From positions 1,922,001 to 1,986,000 of the forward strand of contig NZ_AP018164.1 of the NCBI RefSeq assembly GCF_002356315.1: 64,000 nucleotides of DNA, written 5' to 3'. Origin of the DNA: Mycobacterium shigaense. Its GTDB lineage: Bacteria > Actinomycetota > Actinomycetes > Mycobacteriales > Mycobacteriaceae. Of the stretch, positions 44,075 through 51,040 are shown in pieces (within the stretch, counting starts at the first letter, position 1; each line of letters starts with the position of its first letter). The notes under the pieces are model-generated. The model ran no database searches. It worked only from the letters and a program-made list of their open reading frames with translations, and was not told the DNA's origin. Made by a program: the position numbers and the translations under genes.

Positions 44075-44100
44075 GCCGCAGCAGTTTTGCGGCGCCTTTT
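44075..44100 (+). terminator. Hairpin with T-run after the last host gene
   Basis: GCCGCA (44075-44080) pairs with TGCGGC (44088-44093) across a 7-nt loop and is followed by GCC and TTTT. It lies 71 nt after the stop at 44004 and is a plausible intrinsic terminator. Confidence 0.4.
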
Positions 44101-44186
44101 CCGCCGGGAAGTGCAAGGTTGGGTCATGGTGAGGTCACGGGCCCATCATTTGTGGGCCTAACTATCGGCGCTGACCTGCGTGAAAC

Positions 44187-44212
44187 CTGGTGCGCGATAC
44201 TGGGATTGAACC
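44187..44212. repeat. Attachment-site repeat, left end of element 1 (attL)
   Basis: These 26 bp are identical to 55507-55532. The sequence begins CTGGTGCGCGATACTGGG and corresponds to the CCA end, acceptor stem and part of the T arm of tRNA-Val(GAC). No other part of a tRNA is present here, so it is the displaced 3' end left by site-specific integration. Confidence 0.9.
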
Positions 44213-44330
44213 TGCCCGAGCAAACTTTCCGTTGAGTTGTTCTACCTGCACCAACAGGCTGTCTACCTGCTGATAGACGAGACAGTATCACGGGTCATGA
44301 GGCACCACAATCACCCACTGGCATACACTG

Positions 44331-44352
44331 ATGTGGTGCAAATGTGGTGCAA
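44331..44352 (+). repeat. Tandem 11-bp repeat pair, candidate integrase arm sites (left)
   Basis: ATGTGGTGCAA occurs twice head to tail (44331-44341 and 44342-44352), 15 nt before the integrase start. A near-identical pair in the same orientation lies at 55440-55461 near the other end. Paired, tandem sites on both sides of the core are typical for arm-type binding by mycobacteriophage tyrosine integrases. Confidence 0.65.
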
Positions 44353-44366
44353 CAGTATCGCGATAA

Positions 44367-45515
44367 ATGGCTAGGGAACCACGCTCTACACGGCGCAGTT
44401 TCGGCCGTTTGCGTCAGTTCCGTTCGGGCCGCTGGAAAGCGTCCTACACGGGCCCTGATGGCCTACTGTACGACGCCCCGTCCACCTTCGCGGTGAAGGA
44501 GGACGCCGAGGCGTGGCTGACTGATCGCCGACGTGAGATCGACCGCGAGCTGTGGAGCCCACCCGCCACCGTCGAACAGAAAACCGTCAAGCGCAAGGCT
44601 GACGTGAAGTTCGGCGACTACGCGGCCCAATGGCTGGAGACGCGGACGGTGAAGGGGCGACCGCTGCGCCCACGAACCCGCGCCCACTACGAGAAGCTGC
44701 TAGAGCATCACATCTACCCAACATTCAAGGCGAAGGCGATACGTGCCATCACGATGGAGTCGGTGGACCGCTGGTACGCCCGCACGCTTCCAGACAAGCC
44801 CACCATCCGCGCGCATACTTACTCGCTGCTGCGCACCATCCTTGAGACAGCGCGCGAGCGAGACCGAATCATCGACGTGAACCCGTGTCTTATCCGCGGC
44901 GCTGGCACGGCTGACCGCAAGATCAAACCCAAGCCAGCCACCGTCGAACAACTGGACATCATCGCTGCGGAGATGCCCGACAATCTGGGCTTGATGATCA
45001 CCCTGGCAAGCTGGTGTGCGCTCCGGTTCGGAGAGCTAGTTGCACTGCGCCGCAACGATATCGACCTTGACGACGGACTAGTGAAGGTACGTCGCCAGGC
45101 CGTCCGCATCGAAGGCGGCTGGAAGATCGGTGACCCCAAGAGCGATGCCGGTGTCCGAGATGTGGCGATCCCTCCGCACATCATCCCCGCCGTAGAACGT
45201 CACTTGACGAAACATGTTGGGCCGCAGAAAAATGCGCTGCTGTTTCCTGCGAAGACAGGGGAGTACCTACAACCGTCCACGCTGTACCGGCATTTCTACA
45301 AGGCCCGTGCCAAGGCCAAGCGGCCGGATCTCAGGTTCCACGACCTGAGGCACAGCGGCGCTGTGATGGCCGCGCAGACCGGCGCGACGCTTGCAGAGCT
45401 GATGGCCCGCCTTGGGCACTCGACACCCTCAGCGGCTATGCGGTATCAGCACGCGGCACAAGGCAGGGATGCGGAGATCGCGAAAGCACTGTCAAAGCTC
45501 GCTAAAACCCGCTGA
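44367..45515 (+). CDS. int: Tyrosine recombinase integrase
   Basis: This site-specific recombinase is 382 aa. The N-terminal ~60 residues are a basic arm-binding domain (FGRLRQFRSGRWKASYTGPD), followed by a SAM-like core-binding domain (about 75-165). The catalytic domain has Arg220 (CALRFGELVALR), His325 and Arg328 (FHDLRHSG), His351 (LGHSTPSA) and the nucleophile Tyr360 (MRYQHAAQG). It lies 154 bp from the left attachment repeat and reads into the element. It would integrate the element into the tRNA-Val gene. Confidence 0.95.
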   Translation: MAREPRSTRRSFGRLRQFRSGRWKASYTGPDGLLYDAPSTFAVKEDAEAWLTDRRREIDRELWSPPATVEQKTVKRKADVKFGDYAAQWLETRTVKGRPLRPRTRAHYEKLLEHHIYPTFKAKAIRAITMESVDRWYARTLPDKPTIRAHTYSLLRTILETARERDRIIDVNPCLIRGAGTADRKIKPKPATVEQLDIIAAEMPDNLGLMITLASWCALRFGELVALRRNDIDLDDGLVKVRRQAVRIEGGWKIGDPKSDAGVRDVAIPPHIIPAVERHLTKHVGPQKNALLFPAKTGEYLQPSTLYRHFYKARAKAKRPDLRFHDLRHSGAVMAAQTGATLAELMARLGHSTPSAAMRYQHAAQGRDAEIAKALSKLAKTR

Positions 45516-45623
45516 AAAGTTCCTCAAAATTGGTAACGCCAGAGGGTCCGGAATCTGGGCACCCGTGCCCTAAAATGGACATATCGAACCCGTGACATCC
45601 ACGGGGAGCCACAACCTAATACT

Positions 45624-45638
45624 GGCGTAAATTACGCC
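45624..45638. promoter_or_regulatory. Perfect 15-bp palindrome, candidate operator
   Basis: GGCGTAAATTACGCC is a perfect 7+1+7 inverted repeat, 56 bp before the excisionase-like gene. It overlaps the left arm of the following hairpin. It is a good candidate site for a dimeric regulator; the regulator is unknown. Confidence 0.45.
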
Positions 45639-45669
45639 CGCCTCGGCATTGCCGCCGGGGCGGGCTTTT
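45636..45669 (+). terminator. Hairpin with T-run between int and the excisionase-like gene
   Basis: GCCCGCC (45636-45642) pairs with GGCGGGC (45659-45665) and TTTT follows. A small inner stem (GGC/GCC) is also possible. The structure could terminate integrase transcription or act in the leader of the next gene. Confidence 0.55.
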
Positions 45670-45693
45670 CAAACCAATTTTATTGGAGCCAAC

Positions 45694-45885
45694 ATGACAG
45701 AACACGAACTGCCAAGCCGTCCGACGATCGCCCAGGTCGCCGAATATTTGAACGTGGACCCCAAGACGGTGCGCCGCTATTTGTCCAGTGGCCGCTTGCG
45801 TGGCTGGCGTACCGGCCCGCGGCTGATCCGCATTGACCGCGAGTCGGTGCTAAGACTGGGGCAGCCGGTAGGGGGTGTCCGGTGA
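45694..45885 (+). CDS. AlpA/Xis-like helix-turn-helix excisionase
   Basis: This 63-residue winged-helix protein of the MerR/excisionase type has IAQVAEYLNVDPKTVRRYLS as the helix-turn-helix and RGWRTGPRLIRIDRESVLRL as the wing. Its position after int and its size are typical for recombination directionality factors or AlpA regulators. ATG 45694 has TTGGAG about 7 nt upstream. Its stop overlaps the next gene start. Confidence 0.85.
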   Translation: MTEHELPSRPTIAQVAEYLNVDPKTVRRYLSSGRLRGWRTGPRLIRIDRESVLRLGQPVGGVR

Positions 45886-46172
45886 GCGGCAACCCCGTCT
45901 GGACCGTGGAGGGCCTGTCCGAGGAAACCTATCGGTTCCACTTCCTCCCCGATGGAGCGGCTGCCGCCCAAATCAAGATCGTCAGCGCCACGGGCGACGA
46001 AGCGTCCACGCACAAGGGTGTGGTTGGAATCCATCAGAGCTTCGACGCGCACCTACTCAACGGCGAGTACAGGCTCCGGTGGCGCTGGATCGGCGGGGCG
46101 AGACAGGGGACGTATAGCTCGGTTGATTTCACGGTGCCAATCGGTCGTAAATCCAGCCAATTAGCAGTTTAA
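45882..46172 (+). CDS. Element protein of unknown function
   Basis: This 96-residue protein overlaps the excisionase-like gene by 4 nt (GTG 45882), indicating translational coupling. It looks like a small beta-sandwich (WTVEGLSEETYRFHFLPDG, GEYRLRWRWIGGARQGTYSS). I do not recognise a family. Confidence 0.65.
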   Translation: MSGNPVWTVEGLSEETYRFHFLPDGAAAAQIKIVSATGDEASTHKGVVGIHQSFDAHLLNGEYRLRWRWIGGARQGTYSSVDFTVPIGRKSSQLAV

Positions 46173-46270
46173 GGAAATTGACATTTCCGCAGGTAGGATT
46201 AATTCCCGAAATCCCACGACAGTGGAGGGGTATTTCCCTGAACAACTGAAAATCGAGATTGACGAGATTA

Positions 46271-46720
46271 ATGACGACTGAAATCATTTTCCGGCCTATA
46301 GAGGAATGGCCGTATCTGATCGGCTCGAATCGGGCCGTGTGGAGCGAATCGCGCGTAGTCCGCTGTAAGGGTGGCGGCAAGCGCACCGTCCCAGCCAAGC
46401 AGGTCAAACCCACCAAGGGGTGGGTGTCGCTGTGCCGTGAGGGCGAGAAGCGCAGTTTCCGCGTTGAAACTCTGTTCGCCAAAGGGTTCCCCGAGCTGGC
46501 GCATCCGAAGTGTCAAGTGGAGTGCCGTAAGGGCCACCCGCTGATCGAGTGCGAGCACGAACTGCTGGCCCAGTGGATGACGCCGAAGCCGGCGGTTCGG
46601 CTCTGGGGTACTGGTAATCGGATTTGCCTGCATTGCCATCCAGAACCGGCCTCGTTCGATAAGGGCAGCTATTCGCTGCACTTCGGTGTGGGGCGATCAT
46701 GTCACGCGTTACGTCACTAG
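46271..46720 (+). CDS. NUMOD4/HNH-like element protein with Cys-rich C-terminus
   Basis: This 149-residue protein opens with FRPIEEWPYLIGSNRAVWSE, resembling the NUMOD4 domain that often comes before HNH nucleases in phage, and continues VVRCKGGGKRTVPAKQVKP. The C-terminal half has CQVECRKGHPLIECEHE and RICLHCHPEP, a possible zinc site. No complete HNH motif is seen, so nuclease activity is doubtful. ATG 46271 is preferred to TTG 46259. Confidence 0.55.
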   Translation: MTTEIIFRPIEEWPYLIGSNRAVWSESRVVRCKGGGKRTVPAKQVKPTKGWVSLCREGEKRSFRVETLFAKGFPELAHPKCQVECRKGHPLIECEHELLAQWMTPKPAVRLWGTGNRICLHCHPEPASFDKGSYSLHFGVGRSCHALRH

Positions 46721-46727
46721 TGACCGA

Positions 46728-46808
46728 GGATAAGGATAAGGCTAAGGCTTACCAGGATTAGGACTTAGGAACAGGAACAGGCGCCTAGGCTTTTAAGGCC
46801 TAGGCGCC
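46728..46808. repeat. GG-hexamer repeat array and 11-bp hairpin, origin-like
   Basis: Four 6-bp units, GGATAA, GGATAA, GGCTAA, GGCTTA, lie head to tail (46728-46751), followed by more of the same style (GGATTA, GGACTTA, GGAACA, GGAACA). A perfect 11-bp inverted repeat (GGCGCCTAGGC, 46780-46790, and GCCTAGGCGCC, 46798-46808) follows. It lies 51 bp before a replication-type gene. The layout suggests iterons, but this is inference. Confidence 0.45.
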
Positions 46809-46859
46809 AGGAAAAGGTTTTAAGGCTCAGGAATAGAAAGCTGAGAAGAAAATTCAAAA

Positions 46860-47252
46860 ATGACTGAAGTTGCGGGAATTAAGGGGACCGCGCTCGATAC
46901 CCGGTTGAAGCATTCGTTGCTTACCGATCCGGTTTTGCAGGCGGAGCTTTCCGGCGAGGAGTTCCGAGCGTGGGTCAATCTCACTGTTTGGGTTGTCTCG
47001 TTGGTTAGTGATGGCGCTTTCAGCGCCAAGCAGGCGATTGCGGTGGTTTCGCATTTGGATCACATGAGTATGGCCCGCTTCATTGAGCTTGGGTTGGTGG
47101 AGCACGACGACGAGTTGAATTGTCGGATGGTTTCCGACCATTGGGAGTGGCAGAGCACGCGGGAGCAGATCACGCAAATGTCGGAGCGGCGGCGGAAGAA
47201 CCGTGAACGCCAGGCTGAGTGGCGCGCCAGAGGGTCGGAGGGGGTCGAGTGA
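46860..47252 (+). CDS. Phage replication-initiation (replisome-organiser)-like protein
   Basis: This 130-residue protein resembles the N-terminal winged-helix part of actinophage replication proteins: AWVNLTVWVVSLVSDGAFSA, LVEHDDELNCRMVSDHWEWQ and a basic end ERRRKNRERQAEWRARG. There is no helicase or primase motif. It follows an array of short repeats that could be its binding site. Its stop overlaps the next gene start by 4 nt. Confidence 0.6.
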   Translation: MTEVAGIKGTALDTRLKHSLLTDPVLQAELSGEEFRAWVNLTVWVVSLVSDGAFSAKQAIAVVSHLDHMSMARFIELGLVEHDDELNCRMVSDHWEWQSTREQITQMSERRRKNRERQAEWRARGSEGVE

Positions 47253-47428
47253 GGACGATTACGACGAATGGTGCGGACATTCACGTTATGGAGCGGCCTG
47301 GTGGTGGGTTCGCGATTCAGCAGGGGCGTAGCCATCTGCTGGTGACGAATGTTGAGGCCACGGCGTTGGCGCGGGTTTTGAACGAGATGGTTCAGGCCCC
47401 GCGGTTGGTGATACCGGCCCATGAATGA
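47249..47428 (+). CDS. Small element protein, paralogue A
   Basis: This 59-residue protein starts at GTG 47249, overlapping the replication-type gene. The pattern VRTITTNGADIHVMERPGGG, then LLVTNVEATALARVLNEM, matches the next gene at most conserved positions. It looks like a short beta-hairpin plus C-terminal helix. No function is known. Confidence 0.6.
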   Translation: MRTITTNGADIHVMERPGGGFAIQQGRSHLLVTNVEATALARVLNEMVQAPRLVIPAHE

Positions 47429-47444
47429 AACGGGATGGAAAACG

Positions 47445-47657
47445 ATGACGACGACAATCCAAATCAATGGTGCGCCGATCTACGTCTTGGATCGCGACAA
47501 CGGCGGCGTGCTGATCATGCAGGGATCGTCACACGTTCGGCTATCCGCAGCCGAGGTTGGCGCACTGGTGAGTGCGCTATCCCCACGCACACGAACCAAC
47601 GCGCGGATTCTGCGCTACCCACAAACGAAGGAGATAAATGAACTTGAAAGCTACTGA
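47445..47657 (+). CDS. Small element protein, paralogue B
   Basis: This 70-residue protein (MTTTIQINGAPIYVLDRDNG; VRLSAAEVGALVSALSP) is homologous to the gene just upstream. ATG 47445 aligns with the start of paralogue A; ATG 47421 is an in-frame alternative. It overlaps the next gene by 20 nt. Confidence 0.6.
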   Translation: MTTTIQINGAPIYVLDRDNGGVLIMQGSSHVRLSAAEVGALVSALSPRTRTNARILRYPQTKEINELESY

Positions 47658-47865
47658 AGAACTGCCGGTGGAGGTTGTCTTCCCCGACGTTATTTCCGGC
47701 GCGGTGGTGCCGTCCAGCGAGTGGGGGCCTGTTGGGCTGTTTAACGTGACGTCGCGCGGCGATGTGCTGCGGTTGGCGTTTCTGCCGCAAGAGGTCCGGA
47801 TGCTTGCCGCGTTGTGGTTGAACATCGCTGACGAGTTGGACAAGTTCCAAGCTGCTCAGGCGTGA
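47638..47865 (+). CDS. Small element protein, possible paralogue C
   Basis: This 75-residue protein has AAGGAG 4 nt before its ATG. The first half (LPVEVVFPDVISGAVVPSSE) is hydrophobic and extended. The end LAFLPQEVRMLAALWLNIAD has the same S/P-x-E-V-x-x-L helix pattern as the two preceding proteins, so it may be a divergent third member. Confidence 0.55.
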   Translation: MNLKATEELPVEVVFPDVISGAVVPSSEWGPVGLFNVTSRGDVLRLAFLPQEVRMLAALWLNIADELDKFQAAQA

Positions 47866-47904
47866 TCGCGGTGATCGCTGATTCCCATTTATGACCTCAT
47901 CGAC

Positions 47905-48264
47905 CTATGCCGGGGTGGTCAGCACCAGCCGCGCATCAGGTGGGAACGAGTCCTGCGCCGGATTGATCAGCCTGTCCAGGTTCGGGCAGTAGAATCCGAT
48001 AGCCGCCGCAGCGAAGGCGTTCTCCGCTGCCACGGTGGACCCAGACATTCGTGCCATGCCGTACACGGTTTCGGTGTAGGTGAATCCGCCCGTGGTGAGG
48101 GCTTCGCAGACGAGGTGTCCGCGTCTGATGGTGGCGGCGCGGTCAGGGTAGGTGATTCCTACGCCGGCCAGTCCGTTGAGAAAGTCGCTGTCGGTGTCCG
48201 CGCGGGCGGTGGGGGCCAGTATGAGGGCGAGCGCGATTGGTATCACGGCTACGGCAATTCTCAT
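47905..48264 (-). CDS. DUF732 secreted protein carried by element 1 (copy 1)
   Basis: This 119-residue exported protein has a signal peptide (AVAVIPIALALILAPTARAD) and a DUF732 core: DTDSDFLNGLAGVGITYPD, GHLVCEALTTGGFTYTETVY, then IGFYCPNLDRL with the second cysteine. It is on the strand opposite to the phage genes and is closely related to the gene at 54661. A host-type secreted protein on a phage-like element is best read as a moron (a gene expressed from the integrated state). Confidence 0.85.
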   Translation of the reverse strand: MRIAVAVIPIALALILAPTARADTDSDFLNGLAGVGITYPDRAATIRRGHLVCEALTTGGFTYTETVYGMARMSGSTVAAENAFAAAAIGFYCPNLDRLINPAQDSFPPDARLVLTTPA

Positions 48265-48320
48265 CCGACACCTCCGTCTTCAGCCTATGTGGCAACGTTC
48301 ATTCTCAACAACCGGGTCAC

Positions 48321-48728
48321 GTGAACCGGCCTTGCATTGGCTGCGGTGTGTTGATCCCTTCTGGCTCGCGGTGTCGTGACTGTCGACTACCAACTAAGCC
48401 GCGCAATAGGCCGAAGGATCACCCGCACACCAACACGGGACGGTGGAAGCGGCTCAGCGCAAAGGTGCGCAAGGCGCAGCCGTTCTGTCTGGATTGCGGA
48501 GCTACCGAGGATTTGTGTGGTGATCACATCATCCCGATTGCTGAGAGGCCGGATCTGGCCTTTGACGAGTTGAATGTCACTGTGCGTTGCCGTCCGTGTA
48601 ATGGCCGGCGTGCTGACAATTGCAGCGATGCGGAGAGAAAGGCCGTTGAGCTTGCCATAGCGGCACGAAAACAGCGTACCCTATCCTTTTACCTTGGGCA
48701 GCATAAAAGTGGCTTAGAATTAAGCTGA
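48321..48728 (+). CDS. HNH endonuclease
   Basis: This 135-residue nuclease has a Cys4 zinc frame (CIGCGVLIPSGSRCRDC; FCLDCGATED) and the HNH core CGDHIIPIAERPDLAFDELN followed by CRPCNGRRAD. HNH proteins next to the large terminase are part of cos-type DNA packaging in many phages. GTG 48321 gives the zinc motif right at the N-terminus. It lies about 830 bp before the terminase gene. Confidence 0.88.
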   Translation: MNRPCIGCGVLIPSGSRCRDCRLPTKPRNRPKDHPHTNTGRWKRLSAKVRKAQPFCLDCGATEDLCGDHIIPIAERPDLAFDELNVTVRCRPCNGRRADNCSDAERKAVELAIAARKQRTLSFYLGQHKSGLELS

Positions 48729-48986
48729 GAGGCCAGTAATCGCTATTTGTGGATTAGTGGGCGTGAACACTGGTGGATTGGGTTTGGATCTCGGCTTGCT
48801 CGGCGTGCGCGTGGACGGCAGCGTGAATGCCAAAGAACACGGCGAGCGCAAAAAGGATTCCCCGCGTAGTCATGCAAGAAATGCTAAGCGATTGGCCGCA
48901 GGAATGCCAGAGGAAAGCGCAGGCAAACCTGGGGGGAAGCCCGCACCCGAGGCGCTGTCCGCTCGATCAGCACAGCGCAGGGGCGA

Positions 48987-49547
48987 TTACTCTTTGCGCC
49001 TGCGTCCCAATCTGGGTAGGCGAATGTATTTCCAACGTTGCATGCCGAACCGTTTGCATTTTAAGTAGACCCAGTAGTTGCCGTTATCGATTGCATTTGC
49101 CGACCGGATCAAGGTTGCGGCTTGAGCCGCGGCCGTGAGAATCTCCGCTTCTAACCACCGGGCATTATTTTGCAAGAATTCTGCCCGTAGTTCGTGATGC
49201 AGCCCAAATCCGGGCAAGGATTGATTCAGGCCGAAGCGAGCAGCGATGTCCAATAATATGTCTATTAGCTGACCAATCATTACCTGATTTGGCGCCTTGA
49301 GACCATCTCGCTTAGAGATTATCCGCAGCTTGTCGGCCGCGTCTCGCGCGTGTCCCTCTGTTATCGCGTAGCGGTCGCCCTTGAGGTATAAATCGCACGC
49401 TTGGAATAGCGGGTACGCGGTTTGCCGCAGTCGCTGACGTAGGTCGCGCTGACGACCGCCCACCGCGACAGCAAAGGGGACGGCCACCCCAGCGAACATG
49501 AGAGGTACCCCGATGATTGTCGCCCACTCTGCGATTTCAGCGAGCAT
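48987..49547 (-). CDS. Membrane-anchored element protein, possible moron
   Basis: This 186-residue protein has one N-terminal membrane segment (EWATIIGVPLMFAGVAVPFA) and a cytosolic helical domain (RQRLRQTAYPLFQACDLYLK; LIDILLDIAARFGLNQSLPG) with a basic end (WKYIRLPRLGRRRKE). It is on the strand opposite to the packaging genes, between the HNH and terminase genes. I do not recognise the family. Position and topology would suit a lysogeny or superinfection-exclusion protein. Confidence 0.55.
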   Translation of the reverse strand: MLAEIAEWATIIGVPLMFAGVAVPFAVAVGGRQRDLRQRLRQTAYPLFQACDLYLKGDRYAITEGHARDAADKLRIISKRDGLKAPNQVMIGQLIDILLDIAARFGLNQSLPGFGLHHELRAEFLQNNARWLEAEILTAAAQAATLIRSANAIDNGNYWVYLKCKRFGMQRWKYIRLPRLGRRRKE

Positions 49548-49561
49548 TTAAGGAGTCAATC

Positions 49562-51040
49562 ATGCGGGCAGGCCCTAAAGGGTCAGTCGATGACAGTATG
49601 TTGCCGTGGCGTCCGCGCTCAAGCGGGTCGGCCCGATTCGCGGCTTTTTGCGAGCGCTATATCCGCGTTCCAAAGGGCAAGGGTGCACGCAAGCCGCTCA
49701 AGCTTCGACAGTGGCAGCGGGAGCTTGCGGGGAGCGTCTTGGACGCCGATCCGCAGCCGCGTATTGCTGGGTGGTGCCTGCCACGAGGCCAAGGCAAGAG
49801 CACGCTGGTGGCCGCGCTGGGCCTCTACGAGCTGATGCTCGGCGGGGAGGGTGCCACGGTCGTCGTCGCGGCGGTGGACGAGCGGCAGGCCGGGATCGTG
49901 GGCGGTATCGCTACCCGCATGGTGGAGCTTCACCCTGACTTGGCGAGCCGGGTGCAGACGTTTCAGAACCGGCTTTTGGTGCCGTCGCGGGGTGCGTCGT
50001 TTGTGGTGCTTCCCGCTTCGCCGGCATCCCTAGAGGGCTTGGATTACACGCTGGCGATTGCTGACGAGATCGGCCGTATCAACCAGGAAACCTGGGAGGT
50101 GCTTGCACTCGCTCAAGGTAAGCGGGAGCGTTCGACGCTGATCGGGATTGGCACGCCTGGGCCTACGGAGGAGAACGTGCTCGCCAATCTGCGGGCCTAC
50201 TCGCTGGCGTGTCCTGAGGACACGAGCCAGGTTTACCGGGAGCATTCCGCGGCCGGGTTTGAGGACCATCCGCCTGACTGCCTGCATTGCTGGGGGCTGG
50301 CCAACCCGGCGCTGGATGACTTTCTTCACCGCGACGCTATGCGGGCGCTGCTGCCGCCCAAGATGTCGGAACAGGCTTTCAGACGGGCTCGGTTGTGTCA
50401 GCACGTCACCGGCAACGATGAGCCGGCTTTGCCGCCGGGTTTGTGGGACTCGCTGAGCACGGATCAAAGCATCCCTGATGGTGCTGAGGTTGTGTTGAGC
50501 TTCGACGGCTCCTATAGCGGCACCGACTGCACGGTGATCCTTGCGAGCACTGTCAGCGCTACCCCGCACATGGATGTTGTTGGTGTGTGGCAGCGGCCGG
50601 AATATGCGCAAACCGACTGGCGCGTACCAGTCTTGCAAGTGGAGCAAGAGATCCGCGATGCCTGCCAACGCTGGAAAGTGTTGGAGATTGCCGCCGACCC
50701 GTACCGCTGGCAACGCTCCCTAGAGGTACTGAAAGAGGACGGCTTGCCTTGTCTGGAGTTCCCGCAGGCACCGTCCCGCATGTGTGCAGCCACGGCCGAT
50801 TTCTTGACTGCGTGTGTCAATGACGGGCTTAGTCATAGCGGGAATGTGACGTTGGCAGCGCATCTGGCGAACGCGGTGCTGCACGAGGACAACCGCGGGG
50901 CGCGGATGGTGAAGGCCACGCGATCCCGTCACGCCGGCCAAATCGACGCCGCAATCTGCGCCGTGATGGGACACAGCCGCTCAACGTGGCTGGCGATGAA
51001 CAAGCCGAAGCCTAAGCGGTATGCGAGTTTCCGCGCCTAA
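49562..51040 (+). CDS. terL: Phage large terminase subunit
   Basis: This DNA-packaging motor is 492 aa. The N-terminal ATPase has Walker A in WCLPRGQGKSTLVAALGLYE (about residue 80), Walker B in YTLAIADEIGRIN, and coupling motif IGIGTPGPTEEN. The C-terminal nuclease domain has SFDGSYSGTDCTVI, EIAADPYRWQRS and HAGQIDAAICAVMGH with acidic metal ligands. ATG 49562 has AAGGAG about 7 nt upstream. It overlaps the portal gene by 20 nt. Confidence 0.93.
   Translation: MRAGPKGSVDDSMLPWRPRSSGSARFAAFCERYIRVPKGKGARKPLKLRQWQRELAGSVLDADPQPRIAGWCLPRGQGKSTLVAALGLYELMLGGEGATVVVAAVDERQAGIVGGIATRMVELHPDLASRVQTFQNRLLVPSRGASFVVLPASPASLEGLDYTLAIADEIGRINQETWEVLALAQGKRERSTLIGIGTPGPTEENVLANLRAYSLACPEDTSQVYREHSAAGFEDHPPDCLHCWGLANPALDDFLHRDAMRALLPPKMSEQAFRRARLCQHVTGNDEPALPPGLWDSLSTDQSIPDGAEVVLSFDGSYSGTDCTVILASTVSATPHMDVVGVWQRPEYAQTDWRVPVLQVEQEIRDACQRWKVLEIAADPYRWQRSLEVLKEDGLPCLEFPQAPSRMCAATADFLTACVNDGLSHSGNVTLAAHLANAVLHEDNRGARMVKATRSRHAGQIDAAICAVMGHSRSTWLAMNKPKPKRYASFRA

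Noticed and set aside
44187..44212. A second tRNA-Val gene
   Set aside because: Only the 3' 26 bp of the tRNA are present; no D arm or anticodon arm precedes or follows.
46728..46760. A CRISPR-like repeat array
   Set aside because: The units are only 6 bp and contiguous, without spacers; no cas genes are in the window.
48757..49068. A possible small gene between the HNH and membrane-protein genes
   Set aside because: Two competing frames, no ribosome binding site, and overlap with the better-supported minus-strand gene.
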